A stretch of DNA of 64,000 nucleotides from an uncultured Spirochaetales bacterium. GTDB lineage: Bacteria; Spirochaetota; Spirochaetia; Sphaerochaetales; Sphaerochaetaceae. Position 1 is the stretch's first letter. Every line of letters starts with the position of its first letter. Below, piece after piece: positions 41,767-50,399 of the stretch. The position numbers and the translations under genes were made by a program. Under the pieces are notes generated by a model. That model worked only from the letters and a program-made list of their open reading frames with translations, was not told the origin of the DNA and did no database searches. Location of the stretch: NCBI GenBank assembly GCA_949293335.1, contig CASFDA010000031.1, forward strand, positions 62,001-126,000. The letters run 5' to 3'.

Positions 41767-42540
41767 TTAGCCTTCTATAGTTGTCGTTGGCCAACTTCCA
41801 CTTCCTGGATTCTGCTCTGTTGTAAGATACCAAGTCTGATTTGTGTATCCAGTAGGAGCATCAATCTTTGTCAAAACGTCTACACCACTTCCTGTTACGG
41901 TATTGCCATCTTCTCTTCCATCAATCCAAAGAGCGGGAACTTCAGTATTGGAGCTCTCGATTGTTCCATTGACTGTCAAAGAAGATGCATCAAGACCAGC
42001 AGCTGATCCTTTGCTCACTTCGATTCCGCCCCAGATATTCTCTCCGACAGTGATTGTTCCATTCATTGTCACAGAAGAACCATTGACCTGTACGCCTGCC
42101 TGCATGCCTTTTACTGTCACGTTATCGAGAACAACACCTGTGGAATCATAGATCTTGATTCCGTATTCACCTTCGTTCCATTCATTTGCCGCTTTATTAC
42201 CAGTTCTTTCGCCTTCAACTGTGAGATTCTCGATTCTCACATTATCGCCAGTGACAAGAAGAGCGGCTTTGTCAGATGCGCTTGTTCCAGTAGTCGGTGT
42301 CACAATTGTGAGTGTCTTTTCATTACCGTCAAGAGTAAGGCCATCCGAAAGAACAACCTGTGATGCGAGGGCAATAGGTTCTTCTGCATCGATAACACCA
42401 AGTGTTCCATGCTCGCCACTTGCAAACGCAACAAGGTCGTCAAAGTTCGTGATGGAATAACTAGAATTTGTCTCATTGTTACATGCGCTGAATGCAAACA
42501 GCACAAGCAGAGAAAGAAGAGCAATAGCTATTTTCTTCAT
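41767..42540 (-). CDS. lipoprotein with beta-helix-like repeats (cassette 1)
   Basis: A lipoprotein of about 257 residues. The signal peptide ends in the lipobox FSAC, followed by an Asn-rich tether. The body reads as a right-handed beta-helix: repeated VVLDNVTVKGMQAGVQVNGSS and VTMNGTITVGENIWGGIEV type turns, Thr/Val/Asn-rich. This suggests a surface or periplasmic scaffold. GAAGGAG precedes the ATG at 42540. The leader carries a nine-G tract that is a candidate phase-variation switch. The signal peptide resembles that of the second cassette, but the mature parts do not match. Confidence 0.75.
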   Translation of the reverse strand: MKKIAIALLSLLVLFAFSACNNETNSSYSITNFDDLVAFASGEHGTLGVIDAEEPIALASQVVLSDGLTLDGNEKTLTIVTPTTGTSASDKAALLVTGDNVRIENLTVEGERTGNKAANEWNEGEYGIKIYDSTGVVLDNVTVKGMQAGVQVNGSSVTMNGTITVGENIWGGIEVSKGSAAGLDASSLTVNGTIESSNTEVPALWIDGREDGNTVTGSGVDVLTKIDAPTGYTNQTWYLTTEQNPGSGSWPTTTIEG

Positions 42541-42566
42541 TTCTGTTTCTCCTTCTGAATCAGTTA

Positions 42567-42602
42567 ATAATAGGCTACCCCCCCCCGGTAGATTTTTGTC
42601 AA
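42567..42602 (-). promoter_or_regulatory. cassette 1 leader: TTGACA, CTACC/GGTAG repeat, nine-G tract
   Basis: On the minus strand TTGACA (42597-42602) is followed by CTACC, a run of Gs and GGTAG. The uninterrupted tract is nine Gs (complement of 42578-42586). TAGCCT starts 19 bases after TTGACA and TATTAT 24 bases after it, so slippage in the tract would change promoter spacing. The same layout occurs at 43538-43573. Confidence 0.6.
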
Positions 42603-42764
42603 CTGAAATTCTTCGAAGAAGTGTCTTTCTCAAGCTAGAGTCTTCTCTCTAAGTAATAAATTCTCGGATTTAAGAAAGACTTGATGATGATTATTTCATA
42701 CAACATATAAGAAAAACAATTTTTACTAAAACTATCAAATCGAACAGATAAAAACTAAGAACCC

Positions 42765-42974
42765 TCATCTGTTAGACTTTTCCATTTCATCAGAAAACCG
42801 GTAGGCCCATTTGATATCTCCGGAGATATATCGTCTCCTGTATTCCCTGACTGTATATGCATTGAGGCCAGTAAGAGTTGCTGTCTTCTTGTATCCACAC
42901 CCTTCCTCAAAATACTTCAGACATTCTTTTCTCTTTTCTGCGGATACCCAGTGTCGCTTGAGATCTGTTTTCAT
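42765..42974 (-). CDS. small HTH protein of lipoprotein cassette 2
   Basis: A 69-residue basic helix-turn-helix protein, the paralogue of the one at 41497, with an identical 37-residue core and differing ends. It starts with ATG at 42974, 55 bases after the second lipoprotein gene, with only a weak GAGAG upstream. The gap contains an AGAGGTACCTCT palindrome followed by TTCTTTTT on the minus strand, which could act as a partial terminator. There is no transposase partner. It could be a DNA-binding regulator or a remnant of a mobile unit. Confidence 0.7.
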   Translation of the reverse strand: MKTDLKRHWVSAEKRKECLKYFEEGCGYKKTATLTGLNAYTVREYRRRYISGDIKWAYRFSDEMEKSNR

Positions 42975-43029
42975 CAGTGTACTCTCTTAAAAAGAAAGAG
43001 GTACCTCTCATGACTAGAAGAATGTCAGA

Positions 43030-43512
43030 TTATTCTACCGGATTGAATGTACTCTCAGCAAAAGAAAGCGTGATCAAATCTGTTTCCTCGCCATCTACAG
43101 GAGTATATGATACTTTGAAAGTACTTTTCTTAGCTTCTTCCGGATCTGCATCAAGGAAAAGCACCCATTCATCATCAACAGCGCTCTTTTCACCATCACC
43201 TACGACTTTTACAGCAGCTCCTTCCGGAACATCAAATACTACGCAAACATAGTAACCAGCAGTTTCTCCTGGAACTCCCCATTTCTCGAGTGTTGCATAA
43301 TCAAATGTTCCATCAACGCTTCCATCTTCATAAATGACTACATCACTCTGAAAATCAGAGACCTTTGTTGTGTCTGAGAAAATAGTGATGTCAATAGTAT
43401 CATCGCCAGCCTTTGCAACAGCTGACTCAGCTGGAGTTGATCCAGAGTTATCACAAGCGACAAAACCGAAAATTACACAAAGTGAAATAAGAGCAATAAG
43501 AATCTTTTTCAT
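43030..43512 (-). CDS. lipoprotein (cassette 2)
   Basis: A 160-residue lipoprotein with signal peptide and lipobox FVAC followed by DNSGS. The mature part is acidic and beta-rich, with a VVIYEDGSVDGTF segment, CVVFDVPEGAAVKVVG and KVSYTPVDGEETDLITLSF, reminiscent of a small Ig-like or jelly-roll domain. No family is recognised. GGAGGAG precedes the ATG. It has the same leader motif and signal-peptide type as the first cassette lipoprotein and is likewise followed by the HTH gene. Confidence 0.72.
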   Translation of the reverse strand: MKKILIALISLCVIFGFVACDNSGSTPAESAVAKAGDDTIDITIFSDTTKVSDFQSDVVIYEDGSVDGTFDYATLEKWGVPGETAGYYVCVVFDVPEGAAVKVVGDGEKSAVDDEWVLFLDADPEEAKKSTFKVSYTPVDGEETDLITLSFAESTFNPVE

Positions 43513-43537
43513 TGCTTATCTCCTCCTGAATTAGTTA

Positions 43538-43573
43538 CTAATAACCTACCCCCACCCGGTAGATATTTGTCAA
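43538..43573 (-). promoter_or_regulatory. cassette 2 leader: TTGACA and CTACC/GGTAG repeat, interrupted G tract
   Basis: The minus strand reads TTGACA (43568-43573), CTACC, GGGTGGG, GGTAG (43546-43562 region) and TATTAG. Spacing to the downstream AT-rich hexamers (19 and 24 bases) equals that of cassette 1. The G tract has the same length but is broken by one T, so it should be stable. Confidence 0.6.
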
Positions 43574-43792
43574 CTAAAACCTCTTCCTTTGAAAAATTAT
43601 TCTTTCAGTGATTGTTCATGTACTAAGAGAACCTCTATTGCAATTCTCTGTTGTCGGGAGAGGCCATAACCTGTTATTCAAAGCCGGATGAATTTTTTGG
43701 TAGTTACTCCAAGAATATTTTCTGGCACCAGAAACTGAAATCCAATTGTATAGAAGCTCATGCATTCCCAAAGCATGCAGTATAATCAGGTC

Positions 43793-44905
43793 ATGGATCT
43801 AATTGACAGGTACAGAGGATGCCTTATCGGGGGTGCGGCAGGAGATGCATTAGGATATCCTGTGGAATTCTTGAGTCTTACTTCAATCAGAAATAAATAT
43901 GGGACGCATGGCATAGTTACATATGATCTGAAAGATGGCATTGCGGAGATCTCTGATGACACACAGATGACACTATTCACAGCCACAGGTCTGCTGTTAG
44001 GCATAACACGTGCAAGCATGCGCGGCATTTCTGCAGATCCTTGGGATTATGTATGGTACAGCTACAAAGACTGGTATAGAACACAGACGGAAGATTATCC
44101 ACTCGCCGGACATCATTACACGTGGCTCGATGACGTGCCAGAACTGTTTTCCAGACGAGCGCCAGGAAATACATGCCTCAGTGTGCTTGCATCTGAAGAT
44201 TCTGGAACGATTGAAAACCCAATCAACGACAGCAAAGGCTGCGGTGGTGTTATGAGAGTCGCACCTGTCGGCCTTTACTACGGAAGACACCTTGATCTAG
44301 ATCACGCAGATTACATAGGAGCAGAAGTTGCAGCGCTTACACACGGGCATCCTCTCGGGTATATTCCTGCAGCCGCACTGACACATATCATCGCACTGGT
44401 CACACATCACGGATGCTCAATCGATGAGGCAACTGCCGCGATGAGAAGTGCAATTGCCAGACAATATCATGATGGCAAATATACCGATTACTTTCTCAAC
44501 TTGATCAGGAATGCAGCAGACCTTGCATATGACAGGAAGATCGGCGATACAGAAGCCATCAGAATACTTGGAGAAGGATGGGTAGCGGAAGAAGCACTTG
44601 CAATAGCTATCTTCTGTTCTCTACGGTATAGCGACGATTTCACAATGGCGGTGACAACCGCCGTAAACCATGACGGAGACAGTGATTCGACAGGTGCCAT
44701 CACAGGGAATATCGTTGGTGCGTACCTAGGGTTATCCGGAATTCCTGAAAAATGGGTCAGGAACCTGGAATTGAAGGACATTATCATGGAAATCGCTGAT
44801 GATCTCTTCCATGACTGCCAGATTTCTGAATATGGAAAGGAAAAGGATCCTGAATGGAAAGAGAAATATTTCCATAACAGATCCATTCACCGAACAAATT
44901 ATTGA
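43793..44905 (+). CDS. ADP-ribosylglycohydrolase family protein
   Basis: An all-helical hydrolase of about 370 residues of the DraG/ARH family. The N-terminus RYRGCLIGGAAGDALGYPVEF, the first metal motif SDDTQMT (about 54-60) and the second NHDGDSDSTGAITGNIVGAYLG are canonical for the dinuclear Mg site. It removes ADP-ribose from proteins or small molecules, and the target is unknown. I chose the ATG at 43793 because the family N-terminus begins there. TATAAT ends six bases before it, hinting at a leaderless message. Two upstream in-frame ATGs (43760, 43778) lack ribosome binding sites. Confidence 0.9.
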   Translation: MDLIDRYRGCLIGGAAGDALGYPVEFLSLTSIRNKYGTHGIVTYDLKDGIAEISDDTQMTLFTATGLLLGITRASMRGISADPWDYVWYSYKDWYRTQTEDYPLAGHHYTWLDDVPELFSRRAPGNTCLSVLASEDSGTIENPINDSKGCGGVMRVAPVGLYYGRHLDLDHADYIGAEVAALTHGHPLGYIPAAALTHIIALVTHHGCSIDEATAAMRSAIARQYHDGKYTDYFLNLIRNAADLAYDRKIGDTEAIRILGEGWVAEEALAIAIFCSLRYSDDFTMAVTTAVNHDGDSDSTGAITGNIVGAYLGLSGIPEKWVRNLELKDIIMEIADDLFHDCQISEYGKEKDPEWKEKYFHNRSIHRTNY

Positions 44906-44940
44906 CTGGAAAGTATTATTGATCCTTCTTTCTGATGCAA

Positions 44941-44964
44941 AGAGCAGGACTTCTGTCCTGCTCT
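44941..44964. terminator. bidirectional hairpin terminator between the ARH and dnaJ genes
   Basis: A perfect ten-base stem (AGAGCAGGAC with GTCCTGCTCT) and a four-base loop lie between two convergent genes. T-runs are short on the minus side and about ten bases away on the plus side, but the stem is very stable. Confidence 0.7.
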
Positions 44965-45004
44965 GGAATTATTAGATGCTTTTTTCGACAGATCCTATGT
45001 CTCA

Positions 45005-46105
45005 TCAGACGTCATAATCCATCGGAGTCGGATGATCGCTCTCCCCTATCTCTGCGGCAAGGTCCTTGAGGATCTTTCTCGCCTTGAGAGAAAGGTGTTT
45101 TGGAGTCTCTACATGTATACGGACATACATATTGCCATGATCCGATGAGTTGATGACAGGAAAACCCTTTCCCTTTACCCTGAGAAGCCTTCCTGATTCA
45201 GTGTTTGGCGGAATTGTAATCTTTATCTGTCCGCCATCGATCGTAGGAACAAAGATATCTGCCCCGAGGGCCGCCTGTGCAACCGAGATAGGAATCTGAA
45301 GATATACATCTTTTCCATCACGATAGAAATACTTGTCATCACGCACTGTAATGAAGACTATGAGATCTCCATCCTGTCCGCCGTTTTCTCCCGCATCTCC
45401 CTTTCCTCTGAGTGTAAGCCTGGCACCAGTGTCGACGCCTGCGGGGATGTTGACAACAAGCCTTTCGCTCTTCCTCTCAATTCCCTTTCCATGGCAGGTC
45501 GCACAAGGAGCATCAAAGATAAAGCCTGAACCATGACATGACGGACAAGTCTGGGCGATGCTGAATAATCCGCTTCCCCTCTGGATCCGTCCAGTCCCTC
45601 CACAGGTCGGACATGTACGCTTTCCGCTTCCACCTACTCCGTTACACGCAGAACACTTCACATTGTGAGAGAAGGAAATCTCTTTTTTCACACCGTGAAC
45701 TGCCTCAGAGAAATCTATGGTGAGATCATACCTGAGAGACTGTCCTGGAGTCCCCCGCATGCCAGATCTTGCACGTCCGCCACCACCGAAGAAGCTTCCG
45801 AATATGTCGGAGAAATCTCCTCCGAAGATATCTGAAAAATCGTGGAAGGATGCTCCCGCGGAAGCACCTTCCGCTCCACCTGCAGGACCAGAGAAGCCGA
45901 ACTGATCGTAATATGATCTCTTCTGCGGATCTATGAGGACTTCATAGGCTTCGCTTGCCTCCTTGAATCTCTCTTCCGCAGCTTTATCTCCCTGATGAGT
46001 ATCAGGATGGCAGTCTTTCGCTATTTTACGATATGCCTTCTTGATCTCATCCTGAGATGCGTTCTTGGGAACACCCAAGACTTCATAATAATCACGTTTC
46101 GCCAT
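45005..46105 (-). CDS. dnaJ: chaperone DnaJ
   Basis: A 366-residue type I DnaJ. The J domain carries the HPD motif (CHPDTHQGD). A Gly/Phe-rich linker ([16 protein letters not shown]) follows, then four zinc-finger CxxCxGxG repeats ([32 protein letters not shown]) and the C-terminal substrate-binding domain. It stimulates DnaK ATPase. It is the last gene of grpE-dnaK-dnaJ and is separated from dnaK by an eight-base hairpin that may lower its expression. Confidence 0.97.
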   Translation of the reverse strand: MAKRDYYEVLGVPKNASQDEIKKAYRKIAKDCHPDTHQGDKAAEERFKEASEAYEVLIDPQKRSYYDQFGFSGPAGGAEGASAGASFHDFSDIFGGDFSDIFGSFFGGGGRARSGMRGTPGQSLRYDLTIDFSEAVHGVKKEISFSHNVKCSACNGVGGSGKRTCPTCGGTGRIQRGSGLFSIAQTCPSCHGSGFIFDAPCATCHGKGIERKSERLVVNIPAGVDTGARLTLRGKGDAGENGGQDGDLIVFITVRDDKYFYRDGKDVYLQIPISVAQAALGADIFVPTIDGGQIKITIPPNTESGRLLRVKGKGFPVINSSDHGNMYVRIHVETPKHLSLKARKILKDLAAEIGESDHPTPMDYDV

Positions 46106-46133
46106 TCTCTTTGCCTACCCTATGACAAGAGAA

Positions 46134-46154
46134 ACAGCATGACTTGCATGCTGT
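46134..46154 (-). terminator. hairpin in the dnaK-dnaJ gap (partial terminator)
   Basis: ACAGCATG pairs with CATGCTGT around five bases and is followed on the minus strand by TTCTCTTG. The weak T-run suggests partial termination or transcript processing that makes less dnaJ than dnaK. Confidence 0.45.
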
Positions 46155-46184
46155 CTCCCCAAAATTCTGATTTGCTTTTTCCTC

Positions 46185-48107
46185 TTACTTCACTTCCTCG
46201 TAAGTCGCATCCATGCTTCCGTCATCAGAAGATGAGGAGGAAGAGGAACCAGCATTTCCGCCATTGGCAGATCCATTAGCACTTGCATCTGCCTGAGCCT
46301 TGGATGCCTCATAGATCTTCTGTCCCAGCTGCATTGAAGCCTGCTGGACCTTGTCGATCTCACTCTTGATCGCATCTGCGCTCGCATTCTTGTCAGCAAG
46401 TACATTCTTGAGTGAATCAACAGCACTCTGGATCGAGCTTCTCTCTGCCTCACTCACTTTGTCACCATAATCCTTGAGAGCCTTCTCTGTCTGGTAGATC
46501 ACGCTCTCAGCTGTGTTCCTTGCCTCAATTGCCTCACGTGCCTTCTTGTCCTCTTCTGCATGGCTCTCAGCTTCCTTGACCATCTTGTTGATCTCTTCTT
46601 CTGAAAGACCGCTTGAGGACTGGATCTCGATCCTCTGCTCTTTTCCTGTTCCAAGGTCCTTTGCAGATACGTGGACAATGCCGTTAGCATCGATATCGAA
46701 GGTAACCTCAATCTGAGGTACTCCACGCGGAGCTGGGGCAATGCCGACGAGATCGAAGTTTCCGAGCGTCCTGTTCTGGCTTGCCAGTTCCCTCTCTCCC
46801 TGCAGGACATGGATCGAGACAGCTGTCTGATTATCTGCAGCAGTACTGAAGATCTGGCTCTTCTTGGTAGGAATTGTAGTATTCCTGTCGATGAGCTTTG
46901 TCATGACTCCACCGAGTGTCTCTATTCCGAGTGAAAGAGGTGTGACATCGAGAAGAAGGACATCCTTGACATCGCCCTTGAGGATTCCACCCTGGATTGC
47001 AGCACCCATGGCAACAACCTCATCAGGATTGACGCCCTTATGTGGCTCCTTTCCGAAAAGATCCTTTACAAGTGTCTGTACGCAAGGAATTCTGCTGGAT
47101 CCGCCTACGAGAATGACTTCATCGATCTCATTTGCGGAAAGTCCCGCATCCCTCAGTGCGTTGAGGCAAGGAGTCTTTGTCCTCTCCACAAGAGGAGCGA
47201 TCATCTGCTCGAACTTAGCCCTTGTGAGCTCTGCAGTAAGGTGCAGAGGTCCGTTCTGATTTGCTGTGATGAACGGGAGGTTGATGGTAGTAGTTGTTGA
47301 GCTTGAAAGTGTGATCTTTGCCTGCTCAGCAGCTTCCTTGAGCCTCTGGAGGGCCATCTTGTCATTGGAAAGGTCGATTCCATTCTTGCCCTTGAAGTCT
47401 GCGATAAGCCAATCGATGATCACCTGATCGAAGTTATCACCTCCGAGGTGGGTATCACCATTTGTGCTCTTCACTTCGAAAACACCATCGCCGAGCTCGA
47501 GGATGGAGATATCGAAAGTACCTCCGCCGAGGTCATATACTGCGATAGTCTCATCCTTGGACTTATCCTTTCCAAAACCATATGCCAGTGCTGCGGCTGT
47601 AGGCTCGTTGACGATTCTCTTGACATCAAGACCTGCGATCCTTCCCGCATCCTTGGTAGCCTGACGCTGTGAGTCGTTGAAGTAAGCAGGAACTGTGATG
47701 ACAGCCTCGCTGACAGTCTCTCCGAGGTAATCCTCCGCAGTCTTCTTCATCTTCTGGAGAATCACTGCGCTGATCTCCTGAGGAGAATACAATGTTCCGT
47801 TGATATCCACCCTAACCTCATTGCCAGCGGCAGATACAACTTTATATGGAACCATAGAGATCTCCTGGGAAACTTCGTTGAATTTCCTTCCCATGAATCT
47901 CTTGATCGAATAAACAGTGTTTTCCGGATTCGTGACCATCTGGTTCTTTGCAGGCTTTCCAACAAGCCTGTCAGTCTTGCTGAATCCGACTACAGATGGG
48001 GTGGTTCTGTCACCCTCGCTGTTTGGAATAACCATTGGCTCGTTGTTCTCCATTACAGATACGCAGCTGTTGGTTGTTCCCAAATCTATACCTATAATCT
48101 TTCCCAT
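46185..48107 (-). CDS. dnaK: chaperone DnaK (Hsp70)
   Basis: A 640-residue Hsp70. The N-terminal [27 protein letters not shown] and VGGSSRIP phosphate and adenosine motifs are followed by the interdomain linker region ([15 protein letters not shown]) and a substrate-binding domain. A Ser/Gly-rich C-terminus ends DATYEEVK, resembling the usual EEVK-type tail. It is the middle gene of grpE-dnaK-dnaJ, and an internal promoter overlaps the grpE stop. Confidence 0.98.
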   Translation of the reverse strand: MGKIIGIDLGTTNSCVSVMENNEPMVIPNSEGDRTTPSVVGFSKTDRLVGKPAKNQMVTNPENTVYSIKRFMGRKFNEVSQEISMVPYKVVSAAGNEVRVDINGTLYSPQEISAVILQKMKKTAEDYLGETVSEAVITVPAYFNDSQRQATKDAGRIAGLDVKRIVNEPTAAALAYGFGKDKSKDETIAVYDLGGGTFDISILELGDGVFEVKSTNGDTHLGGDNFDQVIIDWLIADFKGKNGIDLSNDKMALQRLKEAAEQAKITLSSSTTTTINLPFITANQNGPLHLTAELTRAKFEQMIAPLVERTKTPCLNALRDAGLSANEIDEVILVGGSSRIPCVQTLVKDLFGKEPHKGVNPDEVVAMGAAIQGGILKGDVKDVLLLDVTPLSLGIETLGGVMTKLIDRNTTIPTKKSQIFSTAADNQTAVSIHVLQGERELASQNRTLGNFDLVGIAPAPRGVPQIEVTFDIDANGIVHVSAKDLGTGKEQRIEIQSSSGLSEEEINKMVKEAESHAEEDKKAREAIEARNTAESVIYQTEKALKDYGDKVSEAERSSIQSAVDSLKNVLADKNASADAIKSEIDKVQQASMQLGQKIYEASKAQADASANGSANGGNAGSSSSSSSDDGSMDATYEEVK

Positions 48108-48170
48108 TTTCTATACACTCCTGAATGATTCTATTTACTTGAATTACTGCCCCTTTCCGGGCACAAAACG

Positions 48171-48199
48171 AAAATAATAATACTGCTATATTTCGTCAA
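48171..48199 (-). promoter_or_regulatory. internal dnaK promoter
   Basis: TTGACG (complement of 48194-48199, overlapping the grpE stop codon) and TATTTT (48171-48176) are 17 bases apart. The leader to dnaK would be about 57 bases and contains a five-base TGCCC/GGGCA hairpin. Confidence 0.5.
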
Positions 48200-48783
48200 G
48201 CTTTGGGCTTGCCCACTTTGACTTTACTCGTACGTATCACCTTTCCATTGAGGCGATACCCTTCCTGGAAGACCGCAATGACAGTCTCCTTATCAAGTCC
48301 CTCGACCTCTTCCGCCTGATAGGCTTCCATGCACTCAGGGTCAAATGGCTTTCCATCTGAGTCTATCCTCTCAAGACCCCAGTTGTTCTTGAGCATCGAC
48401 AGAATCTGATTCTCTGTCATCTCCACTCCTGAACGGAGAGATTCGAAATCACTTGTCTTCTTTGCCGCTTCAATAGCCCTTGAGAAGTTGTCTATCGGAT
48501 CCAGAAGATCCTTGAGAAGCGACTCATTCGCATACTTTACAGCATTCTCCTTGTCCTTCAGGAGCCTCTTGCGATAGTTTTCTGTATCTGCGGCTTTTCT
48601 GAGAAGTTCGTCCTTGAGTCCCTTGACCTCATCCTCCAAAGCTTTGATCTTCAGAGAAAGCTCATTCTCCTCAGCCTCAAGATTCTCTTCCTCCTGCTGT
48701 TCAAGGGAACATTCATCCTCTGCAGTCTGGATAGCTTCATCCGCAATCTCTTCTTCCTTCTTCTTATCTTCGGTATTTTCCAT
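48196..48783 (-). CDS. grpE: nucleotide exchange factor GrpE
   Basis: A GrpE of about 195 residues, the nucleotide exchange factor of DnaK. The acidic N-terminal tail and long coiled coil (to about residue 95) lead into the ENYRKRLLKDKENAVKYANESLLKDLLDPIDNF segment and the C-terminal beta domain ending VIRTSKVKVGKPKA. The ATG at 48783 has GAAGG upstream. The frame is open 14 codons further, without support. It is the first gene of the heat-shock operon. No hrcA gene and no CIRCE element lie upstream, but a GACGT-A-ACGTC palindrome does. Confidence 0.95.
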   Translation of the reverse strand: MENTEDKKKEEEIADEAIQTAEDECSLEQQEEENLEAEENELSLKIKALEDEVKGLKDELLRKAADTENYRKRLLKDKENAVKYANESLLKDLLDPIDNFSRAIEAAKKTSDFESLRSGVEMTENQILSMLKNNWGLERIDSDGKPFDPECMEAYQAEEVEGLDKETVIAVFQEGYRLNGKVIRTSKVKVGKPKA

Positions 48784-48810
48784 AACAAACCTTCGTTTTG
48801 AGTTATTTTT

Positions 48811-48821
48811 GACGTAACGTC
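48811..48821. promoter_or_regulatory. palindrome upstream of grpE
   Basis: GACGT-A-ACGTC is a perfect inverted repeat about 30 bases before the grpE ATG. It is unrelated to CIRCE and is a possible operator for the heat-shock operon. Confidence 0.35.
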
Positions 48822-48864
48822 GCAAACAGAAGGTAATAAGGAGAAAGAAAGAGCGTCAAGTTAA

Positions 48865-50388
48865 TCAGTCATCATCAGAGAGGTCTATCTCTTCTTCATC
48901 TCCCAGGATGATATCATCCGGGAAAGAGGAGAACATCTCTTCCTTTTCTTTTGATATGCCCTCCTCTCCAATCGAGATAGTGCTTATCTTCTCGTTCTCC
49001 TTCTCTTCCTTTCTGGGACTCTGATGATTGTTGTAGATCTCTTCCCTTGTATTTGTGATCCTCTCCTGCAGGGAAGAAAGGACAGATTCGGCTGTACTTA
49101 TCTTCACTTCAAGATCTTTCAGTCTGGAAGATGCCTCACCGACCTTCTTCACCCCGGTCTGGCTCGCCAGTGCAATGGAAGAAGAAATATTGCGCTCTGC
49201 ATTCTCAAGCTGGGAGATGCTATCCCGGAGTTTTGTATCAAGATCATTTATCAATGCTTCTGTCTGATCGCGCAAAGATGCGATGTCATTCTCAAATGCA
49301 GTCTTTGCCTCTGCTATAGCATTGTCACGCGCTTCAGATATGCTCGGGATATAATCGGAGAAGCTATTCTTGATCTCTTCAGAACGGACAAGCAGAAGCT
49401 CTGAAAGCTCCTTCTCCTTATCACTGAGCTTTTCCTCAGAAAGGGAAAGCTTCTTGTCAAAAGAAGACGCAAGCTCATCGCTCTTCTCCTCCAGGCTCTT
49501 CTCAATGTCACTCCTGCGCATTTCCAGAAATGATGAAGAACTTTCAATGCTTTCTTTCATAGCATTGAAGCTCCCCTTCACGCTCTCTTTCGTCTCCTCG
49601 ATTCGCTGTTCCATCTCAGCGTAATAATTCTCGAACGCCTGACGGAGTTTCTCCAGATTCTCTTCCGCCTTCAAGACAAGCTCATTCGATCTCTCATCCA
49701 CAGAAGTCAGACGATTCTCAAGCTCTTTAGAAACTTCCAGCTGTCTCTCGCTCTCGCTTTTCAGCGCATCACGCTCTTCGCTTATGAAAGCGACGAAAGA
49801 CTCTCTTTCCTTCACTATGGCATCTGAAAATGCCTCGAGCGCCTTGCTATTTTCCTCAAGCTCGCTCTCCGCTTGCTTCTTGAGGCTTTCAGATGTGGCT
49901 GTAATTAGATTTACGAACTCTGTCTTCTTATCATCGATATCTCGGGAAATCAGTTCTATATCGTTCTTGAAGGTCTTGATGTTGTCATTGATCATCTCGG
50001 CCTTGTGGACTTCTTCTCGCACGACAGAAATCCTTGATTCAGCCTGCTCTGTCTGGACACGGAGCTTCTCAAGGGCCCTCTTGTAGTTCACGCAGACACC
50101 TTCCAGCGCCGTAAGGTCCTTCGAGTGTGCATCGAGGCTGACAAAAAGGGAGTTGATCATGTCTCCAGTGCGCTCTGCCCTGCCAAGAAGGTCTTCCACT
50201 TTATCTATGCATGACTGAGTCGATTCGACCAGCTGCTGTTGTGTTGCGGCAGATTCGTTCCTGAATCTCTTGATGAGACTCTGCACATTCTGCAACGACC
50301 GTTTCTTCATATCCGAAGCACGGACAACGAAGAAGATGAATATCGCGACGAAGAAAAGCAAAATCGAAACGAACAGCTCAACACTCAT
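48865..50388 (-). CDS. SpiroCoCo-type membrane-anchored coiled-coil protein
   Basis: A 507-residue protein. One N-terminal transmembrane helix (about residues 5-23) is followed by roughly 430 residues of almost unbroken heptad-rich coiled coil (Glu/Lys/Ser/Leu). A short acidic tail ends IDLSDDD. The layout matches the SpiroCoCo family that is restricted to spirochaetes, and a structural role at the inner membrane or with periplasmic flagella is assumed. It starts 12 bases after the HAD hydrolase gene and belongs to the ptsI-der-HAD transcript. Confidence 0.8.
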   Translation of the reverse strand: MSVELFVSILLFFVAIFIFFVVRASDMKKRSLQNVQSLIKRFRNESAATQQQLVESTQSCIDKVEDLLGRAERTGDMINSLFVSLDAHSKDLTALEGVCVNYKRALEKLRVQTEQAESRISVVREEVHKAEMINDNIKTFKNDIELISRDIDDKKTEFVNLITATSESLKKQAESELEENSKALEAFSDAIVKERESFVAFISEERDALKSESERQLEVSKELENRLTSVDERSNELVLKAEENLEKLRQAFENYYAEMEQRIEETKESVKGSFNAMKESIESSSSFLEMRRSDIEKSLEEKSDELASSFDKKLSLSEEKLSDKEKELSELLLVRSEEIKNSFSDYIPSISEARDNAIAEAKTAFENDIASLRDQTEALINDLDTKLRDSISQLENAERNISSSIALASQTGVKKVGEASSRLKDLEVKISTAESVLSSLQERITNTREEIYNNHQSPRKEEKENEKISTISIGEEGISKEKEEMFSSFPDDIILGDEEEIDLSDDD

Positions 50389-50399
50389 ATTTCATCCCC

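Noticed and set aside
42609-42620. TTCTTCGAAGAA palindrome upstream of the first lipoprotein leader
   Set aside because: It is not present at the second cassette, so it is not part of the shared motif. Probably chance.
41497-42974. Insertion sequence made of the two HTH frames
   Set aside because: The HTH resembles an IS3 OrfA, but there is no OrfB, no DDE core and no terminal inverted repeats or target duplications that I can see.
48784-48864. CIRCE element expected before grpE
   Set aside because: No TTAGCACTC/GAGTGCTAA pair can be found. Only the unrelated GACGTAACGTC palindrome is present.
48865-50388. Open frames on the plus strand across the coiled-coil gene
   Set aside because: They mirror the Glu/Lys-rich codons of the real gene as Ser/Leu/Phe-rich sequence, lack ribosome binding sites and show no domains.
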